Source: Paenirhizobium daejeonense (GTDB lineage: Bacteria; Pseudomonadota; Alphaproteobacteria; Rhizobiales; Rhizobiaceae). From it: DNA of 64,000 bases. A program made the position numbers and the translations under genes. Location: NCBI RefSeq assembly GCF_014280875.1, contig NZ_JACLAL010000001.1:558001-622000 (forward strand). Reading direction: 5' to 3'. A model generated the notes under the pieces. The model was not told where the DNA came from. It ran no database searches and worked only from the letters and a program-made list of their open reading frames with translations. Of the stretch, positions 42,625 to 53,127 are shown piece after piece. How positions within the stretch are numbered: position 1 is the first letter of the stretch; every line of letters starts with the position of its first letter.

Positions 42625-43506
42625 TTACCGGATGCCCGCGAGAAATCTCTGTATCTCCGCCGGAACATCGCCGAGATGCAGGATAGGGGCGTGACCCTGA
42701 CCCAAGGCTGTCAGTTGCTGCATTCCTGGATGCCGTTCGGCCATGATTTCCGTGGTTTTCTTCGACAATAATCGCGAGTTTTCTCCTCGTATCGTCATGA
42801 GCGGCAACGCACGGAACAGATCGAACTGCGCCCAAAGGTCTGGAATGGGTTCTCTCAGATCGGCGACGCGAAACAGTTCGGCAATCGCAGGATCGAAATC
42901 CGCAATCAGGATTCCGTCGATTTCCCGATAGATGGCGTGGGCCATGTCCCGCCAGTCCGCACCGGCGAGAGCCGGAAAGCTCTCGCCGTGGGTCTCCTTG
43001 AGAATCGCCGCAGCATCGTCGAAATTCTTGGGTCGGCGTTCGCGACCGAGATAATCCTGGATCTGCTTCAGCCCCTCGATCTCGATCACGGGTCCAATAT
43101 CGTTGAGTAAGACGCCAGCCAGCCGCTCAGGATGTGTCGCCGCCAGGATATGCAGGATCAGACCCCCGCGTGAGGTTCCGATAAAAATTGCGCGCTCTAT
43201 GCCAAAGTGATTGAGAACGGAAATCACGTCGTGAGCTTCGGTGGGTATCGAATAGCGTTCCTTCTTCTCGTCGTACTCGGATAGGCCACGCCCGCGAGAA
43301 TCTATTGTGATAACCCGGAAAGGAGCGGTGGGCGCAGTCGACAGCTGAAGCGCCAGTTGATGGAAGTCACGTGAATTACGTGACAACCCCGGAAGGCATA
43401 TGATGGGCAACCCCTCATTTCCGGGACCGTAGATCCGCGCATGAAGCTTCAGTCCATCCGGAACCGCAATGTGGTGGCTGTCGAACCCGTCGGTATAGTC
43501 ATTCAC
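42625..43506 (-). CDS. Alpha/beta hydrolase
   Basis: 293 residues. Nucleophile elbow GTSRGG (FIGTSRGGLILHILAA), oxyanion region CLPGLSRNSRDF, acid in SRLLSKKTTEI region and catalytic His in GQGHAPILH. Most similar in type to esterase/lactonase or dienelactone-like hydrolases; substrate unknown. GTG start with GGAGG 8 nt upstream. A longer frame (to 43620) would include the G14 tract as a run of prolines. Confidence 0.87.
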   Translation of the reverse strand: MNDYTDGFDSHHIAVPDGLKLHARIYGPGNEGLPIICLPGLSRNSRDFHQLALQLSTAPTAPFRVITIDSRGRGLSEYDEKKERYSIPTEAHDVISVLNHFGIERAIFIGTSRGGLILHILAATHPERLAGVLLNDIGPVIEIEGLKQIQDYLGRERRPKNFDDAAAILKETHGESFPALAGADWRDMAHAIYREIDGILIADFDPAIAELFRVADLREPIPDLWAQFDLFRALPLMTIRGENSRLLSKKTTEIMAERHPGMQQLTALGQGHAPILHLGDVPAEIQRFLAGIR

Positions 43507-43567
43507 CTTTGAAGCCTCCCTGAAATGGTGTGAGAGGCAGTCTAAAGCATATCGCGCAAAAGTGTGC

Positions 43568-43581
43568 GGGGGGGGGGGGGG
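43568..43581. repeat. Homopolymeric G14 tract
   Basis: Fourteen consecutive G on the plus strand (C14 on the hydrolase coding strand), 61-75 nt upstream of the hydrolase GTG. It lies in the promoter/leader region, a typical site for slipped-strand length variation, but sequencing error is also possible. Confidence 0.7.
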
Positions 43582-43684
43582 CGGGGACACGGCAAGTTTC
43601 GCGAGAGGGCAACGAGACACATTCAGCGACGCTGGATGTCGGAAGCGCCGATCACCCAGAAGCCCAAAAGCGCTCGCTGATCCG

Positions 43685-45763
43685 TCAGCGGCCGTAACGC
43701 AGATCGTGAACGATGTCGGTCTTCTGCCCGAGCCTGCTCTTGTAGATTTGGTAGTTTTCCATCACCCGCTGCACGTAATTGCGTGTCTCGGGGAAGGGGA
43801 TGCGTTCGATCCAGTCGACCACCTCGTCGATCGGGCGTCCGCGCGGATCGCCGTAGCGATCGAGCCATTCGGGCACACGCTTCGGTCCGGCATTATAGGC
43901 GACGAAGGTCAGAATATAAGAGCCGCCGAAGGCGTCGATCTGCTCACCGAGATAGTGCGCGCCGAGCGTGGCGTTATACCCCGCGTCGCTCGTCAGCTTT
44001 TCCTGCGAATAGGCGAGCCCGTGACGCGCCGCAACGCCCTTCGCTGTCGTCGGAAGAAGTTGCAGCAGGCCGCGCGCATTGGCGGGGGAGACCGCGGCCG
44101 GATTGAAGGCGCTTTCCTGCCGGGCAATGGCATAGGCAAGCGCTTTGCCGGACCCTTCTATATTGGCATTGGCCGGAATGACGCCGATCGGGAAAGCGAG
44201 CGCCGGCACGTCGATACCTCTCGCATAGGCCGTCTTGCCGATCTGCAGGGATAGTTGATGATTGCCGGCCTTTTCCGCCTTTGACGTAAGTAGTGCCAGT
44301 TCGCCTGGGCTGTCGAGCTGTTGCGCAAGCGCCCGGTAAAGACTGTCGCCACGCCAGCCATGGCCCGCTGCCTCAAACCGCGCAATGGCCTGCACCGCCT
44401 CGCGATTGGCGAAGCGTTGCCGCTCCTCGTTGCTCGGCTGCGGATAGGGGAATTGCAGGCCGCCGCTCGTCACGCGAGCGCTGGCCAGTTGCCCGTAGAA
44501 GGTACTCGGGAAACGGGCTGCCTTGGCAAAATATTCCTGCGCCTTGCCGTCCCGGCTCACTTCGGACGCGCGGCCAAGCCAGTACCATGCGCGCGATGCC
44601 GAGAGCGGCCGTTCGGAAACCTGAAGGATCTTGCGGAAGTGGTTCGCCGCTGTCTGCCCGTCCTGTAGGCCGCGCAGCGCAAAGAAACCGGCGTGAAATT
44701 CCGCATCCACCACATCCACCGTTTCGGTGGCGGAGTGACGGGAGACGATCTGGTAGGCAGCCTTGAACTTGCCGAGATCGGCAAGCCCGCGCGCAACGAT
44801 CCGCTGTTCGTTCCACCATTCCGTGGTGTTGACGAGTTTCGAGGCTTCGCGTGGCGCCTGCGCCAGCAGCTTGGCGGCATCTTCGTATTTTTCCTGCCGC
44901 CTCAGGTTCTCGATGCGGGCAAACAGAAACGCCGGGTCGGAAGCCCACTTGGCATCCACCGCCTTCAGCAGGGCAGGCGCCTGCGCGGAACGGTTCAGCA
45001 CCGCAGCCCACGCATTATAAAGCGATTGCGCCTGACCGAGGCTCGAGAAGCGCTTGGCCTGGTTGATCCGGCTCCGGTACATCAGGTAATCCATGCGGGC
45101 CTTGTGGTCCGCTGGCGTCAGAAGTGTCGGAAACTCGGCGATGACCTTGTCCTCAAGAGACGTGTCCAGCGCCTGTTCCCGCCATATTTTGCGCAGCACC
45201 TTGGTTGCCGCAGCGGTGTCACCGCTCGCCACAAGCGCGCGGGCGAGAATGATGGCGCCTTCCGCCGTTTCAGGCGCGGTGGTGCCGAATGCGGAGAGAA
45301 CCTCCGCAGCCCGAGGGTTTTCGCGATAGAGCGCGAGCTCGGAATTAGCGCGGAAAGCGGCGAGGCCGGGCCATCCCTTCAGTTCGTTCTGCGCAGCTGC
45401 GATTTCAGCCGAGGGTATGCCGGGCAGGCCGGACATGGCGATGGACCATGTGAGCATATGTCGGTCGAGGCCCTCCGGCATCCGGTCGCGGATGGCGAGT
45501 GCGTCGGCACCCTTCTTGTTGGAGAGTGCGTCGAGACCGCTCCTGAGCAAAGGATTTGCCGCGCCGACGCGTGCTGTGCGCGGGATCGCTCCGGTGACCT
45601 CGGAGGAGGGCGGTATAACTGCTGCCATATCCTGCCGGGCTGGTTTGGGAGAAGGCGTGGGTATGGATTCGGCAAGCACAGAGAAGCCGTTGCTGGCCAG
45701 TACGGCAAGCCCAAGTCCGAAGATGGATATCGAAAGTCCGACCCGTCTCATCCCGCTACTCAT
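43685..45763 (-). CDS. Soluble lytic murein transglycosylase (Slt type)
   Basis: About 692 residues. N-terminal signal (MRRVGLSISIFGLGLAVLAS), then a long alpha-superhelical U-domain of helical repeats (RALVASGDTAAATKVLRKIW, RAWYWLGRASEVSRDGKAQE), and the C-terminal GEWL/SLT domain. The catalytic Glu lies in AIARQESAFNPAAVSPANAR, then GLLQLLPTTAKGVA and YNAGPKRVPEW. Cleaves peptidoglycan glycan strands with 1,6-anhydro ends. Starts at 45793, 45763 and 45751 are all possible. Confidence 0.93.
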   Translation of the reverse strand: MSSGMRRVGLSISIFGLGLAVLASNGFSVLAESIPTPSPKPARQDMAAVIPPSSEVTGAIPRTARVGAANPLLRSGLDALSNKKGADALAIRDRMPEGLDRHMLTWSIAMSGLPGIPSAEIAAAQNELKGWPGLAAFRANSELALYRENPRAAEVLSAFGTTAPETAEGAIILARALVASGDTAAATKVLRKIWREQALDTSLEDKVIAEFPTLLTPADHKARMDYLMYRSRINQAKRFSSLGQAQSLYNAWAAVLNRSAQAPALLKAVDAKWASDPAFLFARIENLRRQEKYEDAAKLLAQAPREASKLVNTTEWWNEQRIVARGLADLGKFKAAYQIVSRHSATETVDVVDAEFHAGFFALRGLQDGQTAANHFRKILQVSERPLSASRAWYWLGRASEVSRDGKAQEYFAKAARFPSTFYGQLASARVTSGGLQFPYPQPSNEERQRFANREAVQAIARFEAAGHGWRGDSLYRALAQQLDSPGELALLTSKAEKAGNHQLSLQIGKTAYARGIDVPALAFPIGVIPANANIEGSGKALAYAIARQESAFNPAAVSPANARGLLQLLPTTAKGVAARHGLAYSQEKLTSDAGYNATLGAHYLGEQIDAFGGSYILTFVAYNAGPKRVPEWLDRYGDPRGRPIDEVVDWIERIPFPETRNYVQRVMENYQIYKSRLGQKTDIVHDLRYGR

Positions 45764-45970
45764 GGAACACTGTGTATCGCATCCATTAGCCATCCGGCAG
45801 ATTAACGAAACCTTTCCGAAAAGCCAGAAATTCGATGTTCCGCCAGCCTAAATCCGTCACAAAACCGTCAGCGTTCCGCTTGTCGCGCTTCATTCTGCAA
45901 AGTAATGTGCCGGCGTCTTAATCGAGGAATACGGCCGAAGCGTGAGCGCTGGCCGTCAGGAGTCTATTGT

Positions 45971-46855
45971 ATGTTCCAGGGATCCATTCCCGCTCTCGTC
46001 ACGCCGTTCACTGATACGGGCGCCGTTGACGAAGCCGTCTTTGCCGCCCATGTGGAATGGCAGATCGCCGAGGGAAGCACCGGCCTCGTGCCGGTCGGCA
46101 CCACCGGTGAATCTCCGACCCTTTCCCATGGCGAGCACAAACGGGTTGTGGAGCTCTGTGTCGAGGTGGCGGCCAAGCGCGTGCCCGTCATCGCTGGCGC
46201 CGGCTCGAACAACACCCGCGAAGCGATCGAACTGGCCCTTCATGCGGAAAGCGTCGGTGCGGATGCCCTGCTGGTCGTCACTCCTTATTATAACAAGCCG
46301 ACGCAGAAAGGCCTGTTCGCCCATTTCGCTGCCATTGCCGAAACGGTGAAACTGCCGATCTTCATCTACAACATTCCCGGCCGTTCTGTGATCGATATGT
46401 CGCCTGAGACCATGGGCGCGCTGGCAAAGGCGCACAAGAACATTGTCGGCGTGAAGGATGCGACAGGCAAGCTCGAACGTGTTTCCGACCAGCGCATTAC
46501 CTGCGGACCGGATTTCATCCAGCTTTCCGGCGAGGATGGCACGGCTCTCGGCTTCAACGCACATGGTGGCGTCGGCTGTATTTCGGTCACGGCCAATGCC
46601 GCTCCAAAGCTTTGCGCCGAATTTCAGGCGGCTACGCTCGCCGGGGATTACAAGACGGCGCTTGCCTACCAGGATCGCCTGATGCCGCTGCACAAGGCGA
46701 TCTTTATGGAGCCTGGCCTTTGCGGGGTCAAATATGCGCTGGCGAAGCTTGGCCGCATGAGCCGCCATGTGCGCCTGCCGCTCCTGCCGACGCTGGAACC
46801 GGCGACCGAAGCCGCCATCGACGCGGCACTGGTACATGCCGGCCTGATCAACTGA
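45971..46855 (+). CDS. dapA: 4-hydroxy-tetrahydrodipicolinate synthase
   Basis: 294 residues, first committed enzyme of lysine/meso-DAP synthesis (pyruvate + aspartate semialdehyde). Barrel hallmarks: [14 protein letters not shown] (substrate loop), catalytic Y133 in [10 protein letters not shown] and Schiff-base K162 in [15 protein letters not shown] 8 nt before the ATG. Upstream of smpB, an order common in Rhizobiales. Confidence 0.97.
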   Translation: MFQGSIPALVTPFTDTGAVDEAVFAAHVEWQIAEGSTGLVPVGTTGESPTLSHGEHKRVVELCVEVAAKRVPVIAGAGSNNTREAIELALHAESVGADALLVVTPYYNKPTQKGLFAHFAAIAETVKLPIFIYNIPGRSVIDMSPETMGALAKAHKNIVGVKDATGKLERVSDQRITCGPDFIQLSGEDGTALGFNAHGGVGCISVTANAAPKLCAEFQAATLAGDYKTALAYQDRLMPLHKAIFMEPGLCGVKYALAKLGRMSRHVRLPLLPTLEPATEAAIDAALVHAGLIN

Positions 46856-46862
46856 CCGACGG

Positions 46863-46890
46863 GCCGGGCGTCCGCCGCCCGGCTTCTTCC
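46863..46890 (+). terminator. GC hairpin after dapA
   Basis: GCCGGGCG/CGCCCGGC with a 5-nt loop, then TTCTTCCCTTCC. It begins 8 bp after the dapA stop, before smpB. Confidence 0.55.
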
Positions 46891-46990
46891 CTTCCGGCGA
46901 TCGCTATATTACATAGAGACGACAAAAGCCGGACGGGATGCCCGCCGTCCGCACGATAACAAGCATCCCGGGCGGAACGGACTTTTCATC

Positions 46991-47470
46991 ATGGCACCCC
47001 GAGGCAGCCAACGCGTCGTCAACAAGGTCGTTGCGGAAAACCGCAAGGCCCGCTTTAACTACGAGATCCTTGACACCTACGAGGCCGGTCTTGTCCTGAC
47101 CGGCACCGAGGTCAAATCGTTGCGTGAAGGCAAGGCGAACATCGCGGAATCCTATGCCTCGGACGAAGGGGACGAGATCTGGCTGATCAACTCCTATTTG
47201 CCGGAATATCTGCAGGCCAACCGCTTCAATCATGAGACCCGCCGTCGTCGTAAACTGCTCCTGAACAAGCGTGAGATCAACCGCATGCGCGCGGCCATCA
47301 ATCGAGAAGGCATGACGCTCGTGCCGTTGAAGATCTACTTCAACGAGAAGGGCCGGGCGAAGCTGGAACTGGCGCTCGCCAAGGGCAAGAAGCTGCACGA
47401 CAAGCGCGAGACGTCGAAGGAACGGGACTGGAATCGCCAGAAGTCGCGTCTTCTTAAGACGGGCGGCTGA
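46991..47470 (+). CDS. smpB: SsrA-binding protein SmpB
   Basis: 159 residues; partner of tmRNA in ribosome rescue. Typical start ([20 protein letters not shown]), [33 protein letters not shown] and the basic C-terminal tail ([20 protein letters not shown]). No ssrA gene was seen in this window. Confidence 0.97.
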   Translation: MAPRGSQRVVNKVVAENRKARFNYEILDTYEAGLVLTGTEVKSLREGKANIAESYASDEGDEIWLINSYLPEYLQANRFNHETRRRRKLLLNKREINRMRAAINREGMTLVPLKIYFNEKGRAKLELALAKGKKLHDKRETSKERDWNRQKSRLLKTGG

Positions 47471-47620
47471 TTGTTTCCCGCAAGTTGCCGATAGTCAGGT
47501 CCGGATGGTGACCTCACTGTCGGCCTCGGCATTGCAAAGCCCTTAAAACCCTCACGAAGCAAGGCTTTTCAATTCCTGCAAAATTCGGGATGTTCACGTG
47601 TTCTCCCCCCTGCTGCGAAT

Positions 47621-48499
47621 TCACTCCGCTGCCGCGACTTGTTCCGGACCGGTAAAGAGTGCCGAGTGGGTCTGAAGCAGTTTCGCCAGCCTGTCGATCA
47701 TCAGGCGAACCTCCGGTCGGCTGCGGTCGTCGTCATGCATGGTGATCCATAGATCAGCTGTCAGCGCCGCGACCGGTTCCCCGATCCTGACTAATCCGTC
47801 TTCCCGCTCGCCGATGAAACAGGGCAGGATTGCCCGGCCGCCGCCTGAACGAACCAGTTCAAGAAGGGCAGGCGGCGTCGTTGTCCAGATGCTGATCCAT
47901 TTGTCAGGCTGGCGGGAAATCCACTTGTCGGCGGGAGCCGTTGCCTGTTCGCGGCCGATCGAAACCCATCTTTCCTGATCTTCTTCCGCAACTTTCCGCG
48001 TCGCATAGGCGGCGTAGCAGATACGGACGGACTGACGTGCCGCCAGATTGCCCGCGGCAGGTCGCTGGTGTGTGAGTTCGATTTCGGCTTCGCGGAAGAT
48101 CAGGTCCACGCCGGCATCGCTCGCCTTGATGCAGAGCCGGAAGGGATCCTGCGGGCTCCAGATCGCGGATAGGTGGCGGGCGAGGAACATCGACAGCCAG
48201 CTGTTGCCGGCAACGGAAACGATGGGCAGGCAGTAGCCGTTCTCGTTCCAGCGGCGAATGGCGACCGCTTCCGCCTCCATCCGCTGCACATGCTGCAGCA
48301 GGACTTCGCCATCCGGCGCGAGGCCATAACCCTTGCTGTGGCGAATGAAGAGACTGTGGCCCGTCGCCCTTTCGAGCGCCAGCATCCGACGGCCGATTGT
48401 CGGCGCGCTGATGCCCGTGCGTTCGGCCGCACCGACGAGCCCGCCTGCCTGCGCTACCTGCAGGAAAAGCCTGAGATCATCCCAGTTCTCGTCTTTCAT
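47621..48499 (-). CDS. LysR-family transcriptional regulator
   Basis: 292 residues. N-terminal HTH WDDLRLFLQVAQAGGLVGAA, AERTGISAPTIGRRMLALER. The substrate-binding half is divergent and Trp-rich (WISRQPDKWISIWTTTPPAL). Possible target is a small ORF starting 93 bp upstream on the opposite strand; otherwise unknown. Confidence 0.9.
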   Translation of the reverse strand: MKDENWDDLRLFLQVAQAGGLVGAAERTGISAPTIGRRMLALERATGHSLFIRHSKGYGLAPDGEVLLQHVQRMEAEAVAIRRWNENGYCLPIVSVAGNSWLSMFLARHLSAIWSPQDPFRLCIKASDAGVDLIFREAEIELTHQRPAAGNLAARQSVRICYAAYATRKVAEEDQERWVSIGREQATAPADKWISRQPDKWISIWTTTPPALLELVRSGGGRAILPCFIGEREDGLVRIGEPVAALTADLWITMHDDDRSRPEVRLMIDRLAKLLQTHSALFTGPEQVAAAE

Positions 48500-48591
48500 G
48501 GCTGAAACGCTCCGTTCATTTCCGCATCTACACCCTGAAAAACCAAGGGCTTAACAGAGAGGGGGGCGACAACAGTCTGGAGGAAAATGCC

Positions 48592-48738
48592 ATGCGGCTC
48601 AACTGGCTTCGTCTTTTTCAGGCGGCAAGGCCAAATCGGTTTCGCCAGCATCCGTTTGCCGATCCGCTGGAGCGAACGGAATGGCAGGACAGGGAATGGG
48701 TTATCCGTTTGCTCTGCCTGTTGGTCCGGATTTTGTAG
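48592..48738 (+). CDS. Possible 48-residue small protein
   Basis: Short ORF reading MRLNWLRLFQAARPNRFRQH to LLCLLVRIL, with GGAGG 8 nt before the ATG. The C-terminus is a short hydrophobic helix. It lies between the divergent LysR gene and the convergent ada gene. Family unknown; could be a chance ORF. Confidence 0.35.
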   Translation: MRLNWLRLFQAARPNRFRQHPFADPLERTEWQDREWVIRLLCLLVRIL

Positions 48739-48754
48739 AGGAGTGCAGGTGGCC

Positions 48755-49831
48755 TTAGCCTGCAACAGAACTTTTGCGGTTCGCGGCCATGCGCCGCTCA
48801 TGCTCGATGAGCCAGCGCTTGCGCCAGAGGCCGCCTCCATAGCCGGTCAGGCTGCCATCGGCGCCGAGAACCCGGTGGCAGGGAATGAGTATGGCGATCC
48901 GGTTTGCTCCGTTGGCCCGCGCGATGGCGCGAACGGCTGATTCTCGGCCCATCTTTCTGGCGAGTTCGGAATAGCTCATCGTCTCGCCTGCGGGGATTGC
49001 CTGCAGGGCTGTCCATACGTCGCGTTCGAACCCCGTTCCATGGCCGGCGATGCGGATGCCGAACTCGGAACTTTCCCCTGAAAAATAGCGATCCAGCACT
49101 GCGGCCAGTATGTCCGTCACCGGCGTGCGTCCGCTGGCGATGGACATTCGCGACCTTTCCTTCAGGTGACGGATCTCGTTAGGCAAAGCAGGGCGGTCGG
49201 CAAATTCCAGAAGATGCAGCGCGTGATCGTCGACGATGGCCATCATCGGGCCGAGCGGTGTTGCAAGCCAGTCGGCCTTGAGCAGCGTCTGGCCGCGAAG
49301 CCCTGCCGGGGCCTCGCCGACGAGCGCGTTGATGGCGGCGCGAAAGCCGCTACCCGACTCAAAACCTGCGTCGATCTGCGCATCGATGACCCGGCCGCCT
49401 TCGGCAAGCGTTTCGGCAGCCTGACCGACTCGCCGCAGACGCGCCATTTCGAGGAAGCTCATGCCGAACTGGCGCTTGAAGGCGCGGCGAACGGTCGAGA
49501 GATCATATCCTGCGGCCCTCAGGTCATCCTCGCACCAGCGTCGCGCCGGCTCCTTTTCCAGAGCGTCGAGCAAGGCGCTGACCGTAGGATCCTGATCCTT
49601 GTATTTGAGCAGCGGACGGCAGCGCTTGCAGGGACGAAAGCCTGCTTCGAGGCAGGCCGCCACGTTGTCCTGAAAGACGCAGTTTTCCGGCTTCGGTTTG
49701 CGCGCGGGGCAGGTCAACCGGCAAAAGATGCGGGTGGAGGTGACGCAGACATAGGCGAACCCGTCATAGGCCGGATCGCGGGCGATCAGCGCGTCATAGA
49801 GAACTTCATCGGTGGGGCGAGTGAACAGCAT
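48755..49831 (-). CDS. ada: Bifunctional Ada DNA methyltransferase/regulator
   Basis: 358 residues, both halves present. N-terminal zinc/methylphosphotriester domain with C37, C41, C68 and C71 (RIFCRLTCPARKP; RPCKRCRP). Central AraC-type HTH (AAGYDLSTVRRAFKRQFGMS). C-terminal O6-methylguanine methyltransferase with C318 in ILIPCHRVLGADGS and GLWRKRWLIEHE. Repairs alkylation damage and activates the adaptive response. Confidence 0.95.
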   Translation of the reverse strand: MLFTRPTDEVLYDALIARDPAYDGFAYVCVTSTRIFCRLTCPARKPKPENCVFQDNVAACLEAGFRPCKRCRPLLKYKDQDPTVSALLDALEKEPARRWCEDDLRAAGYDLSTVRRAFKRQFGMSFLEMARLRRVGQAAETLAEGGRVIDAQIDAGFESGSGFRAAINALVGEAPAGLRGQTLLKADWLATPLGPMMAIVDDHALHLLEFADRPALPNEIRHLKERSRMSIASGRTPVTDILAAVLDRYFSGESSEFGIRIAGHGTGFERDVWTALQAIPAGETMSYSELARKMGRESAVRAIARANGANRIAILIPCHRVLGADGSLTGYGGGLWRKRWLIEHERRMAANRKSSVAG

Positions 49832-49929
49832 GACACCGTTTTAGCCCGACCGGGGAAACGCTGCCGCCAGAAAAAGAGCATGGATGTCTTTCTCCGGCGG
49901 CAGGGCAGTGTACTTCAAAAAAAGCGTGA

Positions 49930-51444
49930 TCAGGCTGCGTAGCGCGGACGATATTCGGACGAGCCTGTCGCGGCACGATAGGAGCGGGAAACCGAGAAGC
50001 GGGAAACCAGTCGCGTGAGGTGAGTGGAAACATCCATCAGCGTATGGGTCGAGGCATTCGTTTCCTCGACCATCGCTGCATTCTGCTGGGTCATACGGTC
50101 CATACTGGTGATCGCGGTGTTGATCTCGGCGATACCGGTCGACTGTTCCTGTGATGATGTGGCAATGGCGGCGATATGCTCGTTGATTGCATGAACCTGC
50201 TCGCCGATGGTTCTCAACGCGTCGCCGGTGCGGTTCACCAGCGAGACGCCACGAGCGACGTCTTGCGACGAACGATCGATCAGCGCCTTGATCTCCTTGG
50301 CCGCCGCAGCCGAACGCTGGGCGAGTTCGCGAACTTCCTGAGCGACGACCGCAAATCCGCGCCCGCTTTCTCCCGCGCGGGCAGCTTCGACCCCGGCATT
50401 GAGCGCCAGAAGGTTGGTCTGGAAGGAGATCTCGTCGATCACGCTGATGATGTGGGTGATCTTGCGCGAGGACTCCTCGATGTCACCCATGGCTTCGACG
50501 GCTTCTGAGACGATCTCGCCGGAGCGAACGGCCTCTTCGGCGGATGTCCGAGCCGCCATGCGGGCTTCCTGGGTCCGCGTCGCTGCCTGCTTGGAAACGG
50601 TGGTGATTTCCTCCAGCGCCGCGGCAGTCTCTTCAAGCGCCGCCGCCTGCTGTTCGGTGCGCTTTGCCATTTCGTCGGTGGCCGTGGTCAGTTCGCGACT
50701 GTTGGACGTGACGCGATCCGCTTCCTGGACGATTTCGCCGAAAGCCGTGGCGAGCGAGGAAATGGCCTTGTTGTAGTTGATCCGCAGGCCGTCGAACTTC
50801 GGAGCAAGGTCGTGTTCGATCGTTGCCGTCAGGTCGCCAGAACTGAGATGCTCAAGAGCGCCGTCCAGCGCTTTCAGAGCATCTTCCTGCTCGGCTTCGA
50901 GGCGATTGCGCTCCTCTTCAGCACGAGCCCGCTCGTCGGCAAGAGCTTCGAGATAAACGGAAATGGAGTAATCCATGTCCAGCATTGCGGCCTTCATGAT
51001 CGCGCTGATGCTGGCGGCAAGGCGCTTCGCCTTGCGGGACTGGCCGAAACCATTGAGTTCTTCGCCGACGACGCGCTCGATGATCCCGTCCAGAATCAGC
51101 GCATAACCACCGATGTACCAGCGCGGCTCCAGGCCGAGCCGCGCATGAGTGCGGCCAATGGCCGATACGGCATCGACATAGTCGTTGTCGAAACGACCGG
51201 AGGAGATCAAGGCCCAGTGGCTTTCCTGTCTGCTCTTGGCATGCTGGATGTGGGCTTCACTGGAAAAGAAGCGAGCTGTCTCGGGATGCGCCTTCGCACG
51301 GCGGTAGAATGCATCAAGGGCCGGGCCGATCGCGGCCTCGATGATGGGCTTCAGTGTGGCCAGCGTCTCTTTCTGTTTTGCGCCCAGATCGAGGAAATTC
51401 AATCGGTCGTTCAGTTGGGACGGGTCCCTGTGAAAGTTGCCCAT
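49930..51444 (-). CDS. Globin-coupled methyl-accepting chemotaxis protein
   Basis: 504 residues, soluble (no membrane helix). N-terminal sensor globin with the proximal heme His, H100, in [20 protein letters not shown], the HemAT/GCS signature. A HAMP-like linker follows (about 190-245; [20 protein letters not shown]), then the MCP signalling domain with the hairpin tip ([40 protein letters not shown]). Expected to sense oxygen and signal to CheA/CheW; no che genes are in the window. Confidence 0.94.
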   Translation of the reverse strand: MGNFHRDPSQLNDRLNFLDLGAKQKETLATLKPIIEAAIGPALDAFYRRAKAHPETARFFSSEAHIQHAKSRQESHWALISSGRFDNDYVDAVSAIGRTHARLGLEPRWYIGGYALILDGIIERVVGEELNGFGQSRKAKRLAASISAIMKAAMLDMDYSISVYLEALADERARAEEERNRLEAEQEDALKALDGALEHLSSGDLTATIEHDLAPKFDGLRINYNKAISSLATAFGEIVQEADRVTSNSRELTTATDEMAKRTEQQAAALEETAAALEEITTVSKQAATRTQEARMAARTSAEEAVRSGEIVSEAVEAMGDIEESSRKITHIISVIDEISFQTNLLALNAGVEAARAGESGRGFAVVAQEVRELAQRSAAAAKEIKALIDRSSQDVARGVSLVNRTGDALRTIGEQVHAINEHIAAIATSSQEQSTGIAEINTAITSMDRMTQQNAAMVEETNASTHTLMDVSTHLTRLVSRFSVSRSYRAATGSSEYRPRYAA

Positions 51445-51799
51445 ATCAAAAGCCTATAATGTAAGAGAAGAAGTCCGGACGTGGGAAGGCTGTATTCTGT
51501 CCGGGTAAACTGAGGTGCCGCATTCATATATATGCGAGGTTTGGTCAACGCCGCATGATGAATTTAGCCCGAATGCCTTAATGGAATGATAATAGTTAAG
51601 CTCAAAGCGATTTGGAAAAACTGTCTCAAAAATGCGACAAAGCTTGCTCCAGGCGCACTTTTGCGCATCCAGAGTAATATTGGATTTACTGAATATTGAA
51701 TTCTGTCAATTTCGCAGTCGCTATACGCACCGGCTCAAAGCCAGACGCTCACTTCGTTGAAGCGATTTTGAACGATGTGCCCCCTGTTCGCGGCGGGAC
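51445..51799. other. 355-bp intergenic region without a gene
   Basis: Lies between the chemoreceptor start and the NYN gene stop. AT-rich; CATTATAGG just before the chemoreceptor leader resembles a -10 on the minus strand. No ORF or strong hairpin recognised. Confidence 0.4.
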
Positions 51800-52378
51800 T
51801 TATTCCGCGTCGGTGGCCGGCAGGGGATCCAGGGGACGCTGCGGACGTTCGCTCGGGTCTCTTCCGATTTCGCCCTTGAGCGAAACGAGATCGATGAAAT
51901 AGTCGGCCTGACGGCGCAGGTCGTCGGCGATCATCGGCGGCTGGGTGGCCATGGTGGAGACAACGGAAACCTTGCGTCCCTTGCGTTGAAGGGCTTCGAC
52001 AAGCGTCGTGAAGTCGCCGTCGCCGGAGAAGATCACCAGATGATCGACAGTTTCAGACTGTTCCATAGCATCGATGGCCAGTTCGATATCCATGTTACCC
52101 TTTACCTTGCGGCGGCCCATGGAGTCCGTGAATTCCTTGGCGGGCTTGGTGACGACCTTGTAGCCGTTGTAGTCCAGCCAGTCGATCAGGGGGCGAATGG
52201 AAGAATATTCCTGATCTTCGATCAGGGCAGTGTAGTAATATGCCCTGAGAAGATAGCCACGTTTCTGAAACGCCTTGAGCAATTTGCGATAGTCGATGTC
52301 AAAGCCCAAGCTCTTCGAGGCTGCGTACAGGTTCGCGCCGTCGATGAAGAGAGCTATTTTTTCCCGTGGGTCGAACAT
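51800..52378 (-). CDS. NYN-domain (LabA/DUF88-like) protein
   Basis: 192 residues. PIN-like NYN nuclease fold: IALFIDGANLYAASKSLGFD (first acidic residue), KVKGNMDIELAIDAM and LVIFSGDGDFTTLVEALQRK. The acidic residues for metal binding are intact, so an RNase role is inferred. Polar disordered tail. Divergent from rpoZ across exactly 300 bp, in which I see promoter-like AT-rich sequence but no gene. Confidence 0.9.
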   Translation of the reverse strand: MFDPREKIALFIDGANLYAASKSLGFDIDYRKLLKAFQKRGYLLRAYYYTALIEDQEYSSIRPLIDWLDYNGYKVVTKPAKEFTDSMGRRKVKGNMDIELAIDAMEQSETVDHLVIFSGDGDFTTLVEALQRKGRKVSVVSTMATQPPMIADDLRRQADYFIDLVSLKGEIGRDPSERPQRPLDPLPATDAE

Positions 52379-52678
52379 CGCGCAATTATCCTTGAAGAGG
52401 AATATGAGTTGTCTGGCAAATGATAATCAAAACAGAACCTTGCCTGCACGCCAATGGATAGTCCCTGTAAATTATGAACTATTCATATAAGAATGATTTA
52501 GGGCACGATTCGCAATATTCCAAGCACGCCTAGGTTGAAATGTCCGCAATGAGCCTGGCTTTTTTGTGTCCAGCGCACAGGCGGACACCGGCGCGGTGAC
52601 GAAAAACTTGAATTTGCCTTCCATTGGCTGTATCGGGCTGTTAATTCCTGAAAAGTTCACGACCGCAAAGGACAGGCA

Positions 52679-53080
52679 ATGGCCCGCGTCACCGTTGAAG
52701 ATTGCATCGACAAAGTAGACAACCGCTTCGAGCTTGTACTGCTCGCAAGCCACCGGGCGCGCCAGATCTCGCAGGGCGCACCGATCACCATTGACCGCGA
52801 CAAGGACAAGAACCCCGTCGTGGCTCTGCGCGAAATCGCCGACGAGACCCTCTCGCCCGACGATCTCAAGGAAGACCTGATCCACTCGCTGCAGAAGCAT
52901 GTCGAGGTTGACGAGCCCGAGCAGGAAGCCGGTTCGATGATCTCCAACACCGTTGCCGCCGCAAAGGGTGACGACGAAGACGAGCTGCCCGAAACCCTTA
53001 CTTTCGACCAGATGTCGGAAGAAGAATTGTTGGCCGGCATCGAAGGCCTCGTTCCGCCGGAAAAGAGTGACGATTACTAA
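52679..53080 (+). CDS. rpoZ: RNA polymerase omega subunit
   Basis: 133 residues. Core [33 protein letters not shown] and [14 protein letters not shown] are the omega signature; the acidic C-terminal extension is typical for alphaproteobacteria. AAAGGA lies 8 nt before the ATG. Followed by a strong terminator and then rsh. Confidence 0.97.
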   Translation: MARVTVEDCIDKVDNRFELVLLASHRARQISQGAPITIDRDKDKNPVVALREIADETLSPDDLKEDLIHSLQKHVEVDEPEQEAGSMISNTVAAAKGDDEDELPETLTFDQMSEEELLAGIEGLVPPEKSDDY

Positions 53081-53127
53081 TCGTCAATTTGTTCCGTCAT
53101 AATCTGGCGGATATGATTTAATTGCGT

